64,000 nt of DNA from NCBI GenBank assembly GCA_045533435.1, contig JAZSHT010000104.1, forward strand, positions 1 to 64,000. The letters are read 5' to 3'. The DNA is from RGIG2000 sp045533435 (lineage in GTDB: Bacteria > Bacillota > Clostridia > Oscillospirales > CAG-272). The position numbers and the translations under genes were made by a program. Position 1 is the first letter of the stretch, and each line of letters starts with the position of its first letter. The notes under the pieces are model-generated. The model was not told the DNA's origin. It made no database searches and saw only the letters and a list, made by a program, of their open reading frames with translations. Below are positions 18,170-25,036 of this stretch, piece by piece.

Positions 18170-18690
18170 TCATTATAAGCAAATTTAAAAGCTATAAAAG
18201 CAGTATAATAAAAGCAGCATTATCATTTATAAAGACTATTTTCGCCGACTGTTTAATTATTCCATAACCGCCGACTTGTACGCCATATAAGCACCAATTT
18301 ATGAAAGAAACTAAATCAAAATAATAGTTTTGTTTACTTTTAGCGCAGCGCCAAAAAGTAAAAGCCCGATTAATTTTTAGCATAAAGCGATGACAATGTT
18401 GTGGGAAACTCCACAGTAAATTAAATTTATCAAATTAAATTTTCAATTTAAACAAGCATAAATTTTACTAAGAGTTTTCCATCGCATTGTCAAAAAATTA
18501 ATTTGCGCCGGCTCGAGGCGCTTCTTTTAGAAATCAACTAACAGCTTAGGCTAAACTATCCCGCTTTTCTGTTCCTAAGAAAAGCACAATTAAAACTAAC
18601 AACAGCACCATCGGTATATTAAGCGTCCAGCTTTTATTATCGTAAATTAACGGAAATGAATGTATTTGGCAAACTTCATGCAATAAATAC
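18170..18690. repeat. Large gene-free region with imperfect palindromes
   Basis: This region has no convincing gene. It holds TTACTTTTAGCGC AGC GCCAAAAAGTAA (about 18336-18363). A much longer imperfect palindrome lies at about 18371-18503, with arms GACAATGTTGTGGGAAACTC (18390-18409) and GAGTTTTCCATCGCATTGTC (18472-18491). A third is GCTTTTCT..AGAAAAGC near 18573-18594. Similar TTACTTTTT and GCTTTTCTTT palindromes recur at 63088-63190 and 59059-59082. It may be a miniature inverted-repeat element or a structured RNA. A 63-codon frame on the minus strand (18192-18383) overlaps this repeat material and is not called. Confidence 0.5.
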
Positions 18691-18759
18691 AAAAAAATAG
18701 GCTCTCCAACAAATCGGGGCGCTCAAAATAGCGTTGCCCTCATATCAGGAAAAGCCTAC
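18691..18759 (-). ncRNA. Candidate small RNA, ~69 nt, with own promoter and terminator
   Basis: Downstream of a good promoter (18766-18794) the minus strand reads into a self-contained structure. An outer stem UAGGCU..UCC / GGAG-AGCCUA ends in a T7 run (terminator-like, 18691-18697). It encloses an inner hairpin GGG-CAA-CGCU AUUUUG AGCG-CCC, with asymmetric internal loops between them. There is no start codon with a binding site. I do not recognise a known RNA family. It lies downstream of tRNA-Pro on the same strand but has its own promoter. Confidence 0.5.
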
Positions 18760-18765
18760 AGTTAT

Positions 18766-18794
18766 AGTGTAGCAGATTTTATACAAAAAGTCAA
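18766..18794 (-). promoter_or_regulatory. Promoter for the candidate small RNA
   Basis: On the minus strand TTGACT, 17 bases ending in TGC (extended -10), TACACT. Transcription would start near 18758-18760. Confidence 0.65.
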
Positions 18795-18810
18795 GGGCAC
18801 TTTTGTGTGG

Positions 18811-18945
18811 TCGAGATAATAGGATGACTTCGCTTCGCTCGTAACACCTCACTTGGCGTTGGTGAACAAGCTCCCCACGCCTGCGTGGGCTAGGCGAACC
18901 TAATTCAAGCAAAGCTTGAGGTAGGTTCAAATCCACATCATCGTA
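18811..18945. repeat. tRNA-3'-end fragment followed by hairpin repeat
   Basis: Positions 18811-18825 match 14 of 15 bases of the tRNA-Pro 3' end at 18987-19001. The stretch then holds a perfect CCCACGC CT GCGTGGG hairpin and a longer inverted repeat GAACCTA..TTCAAGC AAA GCTTGA..TAGGTTC (18895-18927). It could be an attachment-site-like remnant or a repeat inserted beside the tRNA gene. Confidence 0.45.
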
Positions 18946-18949
18946 AAAC

Positions 18950-18981
18950 AAAAATACCGTACCAAAAGGTACGGTATTTTT
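18950..18981 (-). terminator. Terminator of tRNA-Pro
   Basis: A 14-bp perfect stem AAAAATACCGTACC / GGTACGGTATTTTT with a 4-nt loop, starting 6 bases past the tRNA 3' end. Confidence 0.9.
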
Positions 18982-18986
18982 ATTTA

Positions 18987-19060
18987 TCGAGATGATAGGA
19001 TTCGAACCTACGGCATCATGGTCCCAAACCATGCGCGCTACCAACTGCGCTACATCTCGA
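18987..19060 (-). tRNA. tRNA-Pro (anticodon TGG)
   Basis: The minus strand folds as a complete 74-nt cloverleaf: acceptor TCGAGAT/ATCTCGA (7 bp), D stem GCGC/GCGC, anticodon stem CATGG/CCATG with loop TTTGGGA (anticodon TGG, reads CCA and relatives), T arm GTAGG TTCGAAT CCTAT. CCA is not encoded. A consensus promoter lies directly upstream and a terminator directly downstream, so it is a single-gene transcription unit. Confidence 0.95.
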
Positions 19061-19086
19061 TAGGTGCTTTTCTTGATTGCCTACAT

Positions 19087-19115
19087 ATTATAGCAGACAA
19101 ATATCTATTTGTCAA
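19087..19115 (-). promoter_or_regulatory. tRNA-Pro promoter
   Basis: On the minus strand TTGACA, 17 bases, TATAAT, 27 bases before the mature tRNA 5' end. Confidence 0.9.
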
Positions 19116-19228
19116 TAGTAAATTTAATTTTTTTGAAAATATTTTTTACAAGCAAAAATATCCATCAAAATCAACAAATTTACGCTTATTTATGCTATAC
19201 TTAAGTAAATAAAATATGAGGATCTATT

Positions 19229-20587
19229 ATGGAAAGCATTAAATTATCAATAGAAGCGCTACTTAAAAATGTAGCCGCAAAAAATATAAGCCTATATTCT
19301 AAATTAACTGATGTAGCCTACCTAACAGACTACAAGTCAAACAACGGAATTTGGACAGAAGCATTTCAAGCTGCTCTTAACGAACATCAAATTGTCATTA
19401 TTCCAAGCGCCAATGAGCCATACTATATTGATAACTCCATCATAATTCCATCAAACCGCAGAATTATAGCCGAAGCAGGCGCTGTTATTCGCTTAACAGA
19501 TACAACAAAGGTTTTAATGCTCCGTAACTCAAACACCGCCGATGGCACTCATATGCCAATTACCTCACCACGCAACCAAAACATCTCAATAGAGGGTGGC
19601 AGATGGGAGGATTGGTGTCCTCACAGAATGGGTTACGGTAATAGCGGAAAATACGATGAGCAAAGAAGCTTTTACGGCGTATCAACCTACATGCTTTTTG
19701 AAAATATCGACAACTTAACTCTAAAAAATATGGTCTTTAAAAATTGTGGCGGTTTCGCTATCCAAATAGGCGAAGCAAAAAATATTATAATTGAAAATAT
19801 CGTATTTGAAAACTGCTTTGCAGACGGAATTCATGTTAACGGAAATACAGAAAACATCCACATAAAAAATGTCCGCGGAGAAGTAGGGGATGATTTAGTT
19901 GCATTTAATATGTTTGACTGGCAAGATTCATCGGTAAATTTTGGGCCTTGTAAAAACGCCATTTGCGAGGATTTAACGCTGTCCTTAAATAGCCATTATA
20001 AAGCAATTCGCATAGAGCCGGGCATTTATACCTTTGATGATGGCTCAGCCGTTGATTGCTCCCTAACAAACGCAATTTTTCGCCGCATTCACAACATAAA
20101 AACCTTTAAGCTATATTGCCAAACTCCACCGTATTTCCCTGGAAATAACCCCGAAAAAGCAGATGTTGGCAGCGGCAATAACATCTTTTTTGAAGATATT
20201 AGCGTAAATCTTGATGCCCCCATTGACCTAATCGGCGGCTATATAACCAACGATGAAAAAACAGGCACCTTTGCAGCATTTGAGCTTGGCTTGAATGCCA
20301 AAAACATCAGCTTCAAAAATATAAATATTACACTCTACCGTGAAAAGTATCCGTTTTCCTACCTTATCTGCATAGGACCAAAATCCGTTCGCTTCGATGA
20401 TGGCAGAGAGGTCTTCGACCCCTATTTTTCATCAACTGTCGAAAATATCCACCTCGAAAACATTACCGTAAACGGAGAAAAACCAGCAGATATAACACCA
20501 TTTGTAAAACAAATAGAGTTTAACAACCTCTATACAGACATTCCTTCCACAGCTAACGGCAAAATTCAAAACATAATCTATAAATAA
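19229..20587 (+). CDS. GH28-like right-handed beta-helix glycosidase
   Basis: The 452-aa protein has the repeating NIxIEN/NxxxKN rungs of a pectate-lyase-type beta-helix through residues 110-430. It also has a polygalacturonase-like core: ADGIHVNG (198-205) in place of NTDG, and VGDDLVAFN with Asp221-Asp222 as candidate catalytic acids. No signal peptide is present, so it probably acts on imported oligosaccharides. Glycoside hydrolase family 28 cleaves uronic-acid-containing glycans; the exact substrate is unknown. GAGG precedes the start. It is monocistronic, with a strong terminator. Confidence 0.8.
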   Translation: MESIKLSIEALLKNVAAKNISLYSKLTDVAYLTDYKSNNGIWTEAFQAALNEHQIVIIPSANEPYYIDNSIIIPSNRRIIAEAGAVIRLTDTTKVLMLRNSNTADGTHMPITSPRNQNISIEGGRWEDWCPHRMGYGNSGKYDEQRSFYGVSTYMLFENIDNLTLKNMVFKNCGGFAIQIGEAKNIIIENIVFENCFADGIHVNGNTENIHIKNVRGEVGDDLVAFNMFDWQDSSVNFGPCKNAICEDLTLSLNSHYKAIRIEPGIYTFDDGSAVDCSLTNAIFRRIHNIKTFKLYCQTPPYFPGNNPEKADVGSGNNIFFEDISVNLDAPIDLIGGYITNDEKTGTFAAFELGLNAKNISFKNINITLYREKYPFSYLICIGPKSVRFDDGREVFDPYFSSTVENIHLENITVNGEKPADITPFVKQIEFNNLYTDIPSTANGKIQNIIYK

Positions 20588-20620
20588 AAAATGCTTGTTG
20601 CCAAGTGCAACAAGCATTTT
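20588..20620. terminator. Bidirectional intrinsic terminator
   Basis: AAAATGCTTGTTGC / GCAACAAGCATTTT with a 5-nt loop, shared by the convergent GH28-like and HAD genes. Confidence 0.9.
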
Positions 20621-20623
20621 CTA

Positions 20624-21346
20624 TTATAGTAAAGCCTCTACAACCTTGTAAAAATCTCTGTAATCATCAATAGTCAAATAATTAAAGTCCGACTTATAAA
20701 CTGATTCATCATTACCACCATATCCGTAATCATCGCCAATGTAAACTACATTTTCATGACTCAAACCGTTTTCCTTGCAATATAAGTCCAATGCATAATA
20801 CTTGTTATATGGCTTAGGCGACATATCAAATGATGAAGACCCACCAACAAATACATTGTAATCACTAAAAACAGAGCATACCTCATCATAAAATAATCTG
20901 CGTTTACTTCTGTCAGGGTCAAAGGATAGCTTTTCCTCTTGTATAGCCTTAGTTCCTAAAATAGGAAAAGTAACACAGCCTGAAGCATGGTATTCCACAT
21001 TATCCCCACGATACTCCGTATATCCATACTTTTCTCTGAAAAAATTAACCTTGCTTTCAATACTGTCTTTATCCACATCAAAGGTCATATCCCTTTTAAT
21101 ATCCATAGTGCAAGTGTCCCTATTATAAGTAGCATATTGCAATCCGTAGTTACCGATTATATCAATAGGAAACTTATCCATTTGATTGAAAATTCTCATA
21201 ACCTGACCTGCACCCACCATAATAAGCTTATATCTTTGTGCAAGCTTACTTAAAATTTCTCTATGCTTTTCGCTTAGCTTTTCCTTATGCTGTGTTAGTG
21301 TTCCATCAAGGTCCATTGCCACAACCTTAATTTTGCTTATATCCAT
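20624..21346 (-). CDS. HAD-IIB hydrolase resembling eukaryotic-type phosphomannomutase
   Basis: The 240-aa protein starts with the HAD nucleophile motif VVAMDLDGTLT (Asp12, Asp14). It continues with GNYGLQ, CVTFPILGTKA, SSSFDMSPKPYNKYYAL and a late YIGDDYGYGGNDESVY motif. The order and wording follow the PMM family (eukaryotic-type phosphomannomutase, FFGDKTxPGGNDYEI) more than ordinary Cof-type phosphatases. It may interconvert hexose phosphates or be a specialised sugar-phosphate phosphatase. It lies 20 bases downstream of a glycerol-1-phosphate dehydrogenase paralog, so the two form an operon. Confidence 0.75.
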   Translation of the reverse strand: MDISKIKVVAMDLDGTLTQHKEKLSEKHREILSKLAQRYKLIMVGAGQVMRIFNQMDKFPIDIIGNYGLQYATYNRDTCTMDIKRDMTFDVDKDSIESKVNFFREKYGYTEYRGDNVEYHASGCVTFPILGTKAIQEEKLSFDPDRSKRRLFYDEVCSVFSDYNVFVGGSSSFDMSPKPYNKYYALDLYCKENGLSHENVVYIGDDYGYGGNDESVYKSDFNYLTIDDYRDFYKVVEALL

Positions 21347-21366
21347 TGTAAATTACTCCAATTTAA

Positions 21367-22638
21367 TTATTCAATTTCATCTTTTACGCCAAATAAATCA
21401 TAGTATAACCAAAGAACCGTATATCTGTCCTTTAAGTCCTTAGCATAGTGAACAGCAGTATTGATTTTATCCTTGCCATATAATTTATAAAACTCACTCA
21501 AATCAATTTCTGCAATTTCAAGCATCTTAATAATTTCACAAGGCGCAGGCATCTCTCTTAAAATACCTCTAATTTCATCCTCTTTTTCTTTATATGTAGA
21601 AAGTCTATCCTTGTAATTGCCAATTCTATCCTGCAATTTAATACATTCCTCTGCAATTACACTGTAAACATCCTTCATCTTGCTTTCATAATCGCTTCTA
21701 TCCATCTTATAACTTACAGACGGAAACTCATTATTTAAAATGAACTCTCTTATCTTACTTGTAATGACAGTAGAGTAAACCACATCAATTCCATGTGGAA
21801 AATATTCCTCACCATTAATAATTCCTGTAATCTCAAAAAAGTGTGATAAATGATGCTCACTACCTGAAGCAGGTCTTGATGTTGTAGCAAAGCTCATCAT
21901 AATTCCCACAATCATAAGCGCCTCAGTTAAAATCTTAACGCTATTTTCATCTCTTTCTAAAAGTCCTGATGCTACATTAAGTGTCTTTAAAATCATATCA
22001 TATGTAGTGTCATAAATATACTTACAAAAATATTCGCCGTTTACACATGTTGCAAGCTTCCAGTCATTAAGTGCAGAGTATTTACCGATAATATCCCCAT
22101 ATCCCGCCTTAATCATATCCATTGGCGCATTTTTTAAAACCTCAGTATCTGCTATAATTGCATATGGCAAGGAAGCAGGCACAGTTTCCTTCATTCCTTT
22201 AAGTATCATTGCCGCACCACTTGAAGCATAACCGTCCATTGATGGAGCAGTTGCCACTATCATATAAGGTATGTGAGCAAAATGAGCAACATATTTACAT
22301 AAATCCTGCATAACGCCTGAGCCAATACCGATAATTAAATCAACACCCTCAAGCTCATTTCTTACACACTCGATAGCATTTTCATCAGGTATTACAACAC
22401 TCTTACCGCTAAAAATAACCTTTTTATATTCCTTACCGCAAAGAGCAGACTCAACCTGCTTTCCACTTGCGTTAAAGGTATTTTCGTCAGCCACAATTAA
22501 AATTTTATTGTAGCCCACACATAAATCCGTTAAATGCTTGCAAGCATCCTTTTCAATATATATATATTTAATAGTACAATCGTGCATTTTTCCACATGCA
22601 TCACATTTTACACCACTTAAAATTGAGTTAATATCCAT
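21367..22638 (-). CDS. sn-Glycerol-1-phosphate dehydrogenase-like protein, paralog 2
   Basis: The start at 22638 follows GGGGAG; an in-frame ATG 24 bases earlier has no site. The 423-aa protein aligns by eye with paralog 1 (16861-18105). It shares the N-terminal CDACGKMHDC, GIGSGVMQD, APSMDGYAS, AGYGDIIGK, NGEYFC, SGSEHHLSHFFEI and the final HGIDVVYSTV histidine. The catalytic metal ligands appear intact. It is longer at the C-terminus, with a basic helical region KDRLSTYKEKEDEIR. It forms an operon with the PMM-like HAD gene and is divergent from the glutamine amidotransferase operon. Substrate preference may differ from paralog 1. Confidence 0.8.
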   Translation of the reverse strand: MDINSILSGVKCDACGKMHDCTIKYIYIEKDACKHLTDLCVGYNKILIVADENTFNASGKQVESALCGKEYKKVIFSGKSVVIPDENAIECVRNELEGVDLIIGIGSGVMQDLCKYVAHFAHIPYMIVATAPSMDGYASSGAAMILKGMKETVPASLPYAIIADTEVLKNAPMDMIKAGYGDIIGKYSALNDWKLATCVNGEYFCKYIYDTTYDMILKTLNVASGLLERDENSVKILTEALMIVGIMMSFATTSRPASGSEHHLSHFFEITGIINGEEYFPHGIDVVYSTVITSKIREFILNNEFPSVSYKMDRSDYESKMKDVYSVIAEECIKLQDRIGNYKDRLSTYKEKEDEIRGILREMPAPCEIIKMLEIAEIDLSEFYKLYGKDKINTAVHYAKDLKDRYTVLWLYYDLFGVKDEIE

Positions 22639-22655
22639 ATTTATCTCCCCGATAG

Positions 22656-22684
22656 TTGACATTTTACTTTTATTACATTATAAT
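22656..22684 (+). promoter_or_regulatory. Consensus promoter of the amidotransferase-hydrolase-ECF operon
   Basis: TTGACA, 17 bases, TATAAT. It lies in the divergent gap, 38 bases before the amidotransferase start. Confidence 0.85.
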
Positions 22685-22721
22685 ATTTTTGATGTAAAAT
22701 TTCAATATAAAAAGGTAAATT

Positions 22722-23348
22722 ATGAAAATACTTTTATTAGCAAACCACAAAAGCGAAAATTATATAAAAGACATCGAAGCCTTTGGTGCAGAAGCCATTC
22801 TAAATCAGGACACAACCGATTGCGACGGACTTATCCTCTGCGGTGGCAACGATATCCAACCCTCATATTACGGCGAAAATATAAATGGTAGCTATGATTT
22901 TGATATAGAGAGGGATAAAAGAGAATTTGAAATTACAAAAAAATTCCTTGAAACAGGCAAGCCTATTTTAGGAATATGCCGAGGTCATCAGCTTTTAAAT
23001 GTCATTTTAGGTGGCAATCTTATTCAGCACCTATCAAATGCATCTGACCATACTTCAAAAAATGGCAGTGATAACATTCACACATTAAAGGCTAATCCTA
23101 AAAGCGTGTTATTTAATCTGTACGGCGATTATTTCTTTGTCAATAGCTCCCACCACCAAGCCATAAAGAATTTAGGAGAGGGACTTATAGCAACCGCCTA
23201 TTCAATGGATGGAGTAATTGAAGCAATTGAGCACATTTCAAAGCCCTACTTAACCGTTCAATTCCACCCCGAAAGAATGACCACCGATAAAACCGAAAAC
23301 GGATTAGAAATTTTCAAATATTTCATTGACCTTTGTAAGAAAATATGA
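22722..23348 (+). CDS. Class I glutamine amidotransferase-like gamma-glutamyl hydrolase (peptidase C26)
   Basis: The 208-aa protein has the C26/PuuD layout. GGNDIQPSYYGE (residues 41-52) and DFDIERDKREFEI lead to the nucleophile elbow GICRGHQ (Cys86), then SSHHQAI and VQFHPERM with the catalytic His and Glu near 184-188. Family members hydrolyse gamma-glutamyl amide bonds, for example gamma-glutamyl-GABA or folate polyglutamates. It heads a three-gene operon with an alpha/beta hydrolase and an ECF substrate-binding membrane protein, which suggests processing of an imported compound. Confidence 0.85.
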   Translation: MKILLLANHKSENYIKDIEAFGAEAILNQDTTDCDGLILCGGNDIQPSYYGENINGSYDFDIERDKREFEITKKFLETGKPILGICRGHQLLNVILGGNLIQHLSNASDHTSKNGSDNIHTLKANPKSVLFNLYGDYFFVNSSHHQAIKNLGEGLIATAYSMDGVIEAIEHISKPYLTVQFHPERMTTDKTENGLEIFKYFIDLCKKI

Positions 23349-23390
23349 TATCATAAAGACGTAGAACAGTATGTGAAAAGGAGAAGCAGT

Positions 23391-24350
23391 ATGATTTTTG
23401 AAAAGCAAATTTTAAACCTATATAAGAGTATGATGCATAAAAGATGCGATGATACTGAAACTGTATTCTATTTTTCAAACGAGGATTTTAAAGGACTTCA
23501 AAAAACAGCGCACTCCTTTAAATCATCTAAGAATCATACACTTAAAGGCTACTTTTATCAGTACGAAAATCCAATTCCAAACAGATTAGTAATTTTTGAC
23601 CACGGCTTTGGCGGTGGACACAGAGCATATATGAAGGAAATTGAGCTTTTATGCAGACACGGCTACAAGGTTTTTTCCTACGACCATACAGGATGTATGG
23701 AATCCGAGGGCGAAACTCCAAACGGTCTTGCTCAATCCTTATGCGACCTTAACGATTGTATTACCATGCTTAAATCCCACGATGAATATGCATCATACGA
23801 CATTTCAGTAATGGGACATAGCTGGGGCGCGTTTTCTACGTTAAATATTACCGCATTACATTCCGACATTTCGCATATTGTAGCAATGTGCGGCTTTGTA
23901 TCGGTTGATAAAATGATAGGCACGTTCTTCCCAGGAATATTAAAAGGATATCGCAAGACCATTGTAGACTTTGAAAGACAGTGTAATCCAAAATTTGTTG
24001 AATTTAATTCCTTAGAATCACTAAGCAACTCAAATGTAAAGGCACTTCTGATTTATTCTGAGGATGACCAAATGTGCAAAAAATTACATTATGATATACT
24101 AAAAAACGGACTTGAAGATAAGAAAAACATAAAATTCTTGCTTGCTCAAAATAAGGGACATAATCCAAATTATACAGAAAATGCAGTGAAATATCTTCAA
24201 GAATTCGGTAAAAAAAGAGCAAAGCTTGCCCGTAATAAAAAAGCAACAAAGGAAGAAAAATCGCTTTTTGTTTCGTCATTTGATTGGGATAAAATGACTG
24301 AGCAGGACGAAACTGTTTGGAACGAAATATTTAACCACTTAGACAGTTAA
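23391..24350 (+). CDS. Alpha/beta hydrolase
   Basis: The start at 23391 has AAAAGGAGAAG 6 bases upstream; the earlier ATG at 23373 lacks a site. The 319-aa protein has oxyanion region FDHGFGGGHR, nucleophile elbow GHSWGAF (Ser144), candidate acid in YSEDD and His in NKGHNPNY. A C-terminal lysine-rich extension (KKRAKLARNKKATKEEK) leads to FDWDKMTEQDE. There is no signal peptide. The substrate is unknown. It lies 42 bases after the amidotransferase and 10 bases before the ECF gene, so the three are probably co-transcribed. Confidence 0.8.
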   Translation: MIFEKQILNLYKSMMHKRCDDTETVFYFSNEDFKGLQKTAHSFKSSKNHTLKGYFYQYENPIPNRLVIFDHGFGGGHRAYMKEIELLCRHGYKVFSYDHTGCMESEGETPNGLAQSLCDLNDCITMLKSHDEYASYDISVMGHSWGAFSTLNITALHSDISHIVAMCGFVSVDKMIGTFFPGILKGYRKTIVDFERQCNPKFVEFNSLESLSNSNVKALLIYSEDDQMCKKLHYDILKNGLEDKKNIKFLLAQNKGHNPNYTENAVKYLQEFGKKRAKLARNKKATKEEKSLFVSSFDWDKMTEQDETVWNEIFNHLDS

Positions 24351-24360
24351 GGAGAAGACT

Positions 24361-24933
24361 ATGAAAAATAATAAGGACATGATTCGTAAAATAGCTTTGG
24401 TAGGAATTTTAACTGCATTGGCTGCTGTATTGAGCTTTATTAAAATTCCTATTTTTAGCCAAGTTACAATAACTCTTGTGTTACCTGTGGTGGTAATTGG
24501 TGGTGCGTTATGTGGTCCGATAGTTGGAGCATGGCTAACAGTAATCCCGGCAATAGTAGCAATACCGGAAGCAACGTTGTTTGTTCAATACAGTCCAGCA
24601 GGTGGAATTGCAACAATGCTATTAAAGGGACTTTTGGCAGGCTTTTTATCTGCACTTGCATATAAGTTGTTATCAAAAAAACATCCAAATGGAGCAGTAT
24701 TTTGCTCTGCAATAATAGCACCGATTGTTAACACTGGTGTTTTCTTCCTTGGCTGTTTCATCTTTATCATTGATGATCTTATGGTATTAGCAAACGAAGC
24801 TGGCGTAGGTATGGGAATGTTATTAGTTGGACTTGGAGGAATTAATTTCGTTATAGAATTAGTATTAAATATTATTCTATGCCCATCTATTTTACGCATC
24901 ATAGAAATCGCCAAAAAAAGATTTGTTAAATAA
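24361..24933 (+). CDS. ECF transporter S component
   Basis: The 190-aa integral membrane protein has about six helices. It keeps the ECF S-component pattern: an N-terminal KIALVGILTALAAVLSFIKIP helix with small-residue packing, a GGALCGPIVGAWL loop, LLKGLLAGFLSALAYKLL with the Ala/Gly face that docks to the EcfT protein, and a GINFVIELVLNIILCPSI final helix. The ATPases and EcfT are not in the window, so it probably uses a shared (group II) energising module. Substrate unknown. A terminator follows immediately. Confidence 0.82.
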   Translation: MKNNKDMIRKIALVGILTALAAVLSFIKIPIFSQVTITLVLPVVVIGGALCGPIVGAWLTVIPAIVAIPEATLFVQYSPAGGIATMLLKGLLAGFLSALAYKLLSKKHPNGAVFCSAIIAPIVNTGVFFLGCFIFIIDDLMVLANEAGVGMGMLLVGLGGINFVIELVLNIILCPSILRIIEIAKKRFVK

Positions 24934-24960
24934 AAATTGCTCTTCGGAGCAATTTTTTCT
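24933..24960 (+). terminator. Intrinsic terminator
   Basis: AAAATTGCTC TTCG GAGCAATTTT then T-run, 1 base after the ECF gene stop. Confidence 0.92.
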
Positions 24961-24970
24961 TTATACTATA

Positions 24971-24998
24971 TTGACATTTTAATATTTAGTGCTAAAAT
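24971..24998 (+). promoter_or_regulatory. Promoter of the SulP gene
   Basis: TTGACA, 16 bases, TAAAAT, 38 bases before the start. Confidence 0.7.
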
Positions 24999-25036
24999 AA
25001 ATACCATAAAATCTACAATTATATAAGAGGCGTGAA

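Noticed and set aside
18192..18383. 63-codon minus-strand open frame
   Set aside because: It overlaps palindromic repeat sequence, lacks a ribosome binding site and has no recognisable protein features.
18811..18945. Second tRNA gene
   Set aside because: A T-loop-like GGTTCAAATCC is present, but the T stem and acceptor stem do not close and there is no anticodon arm of normal geometry.
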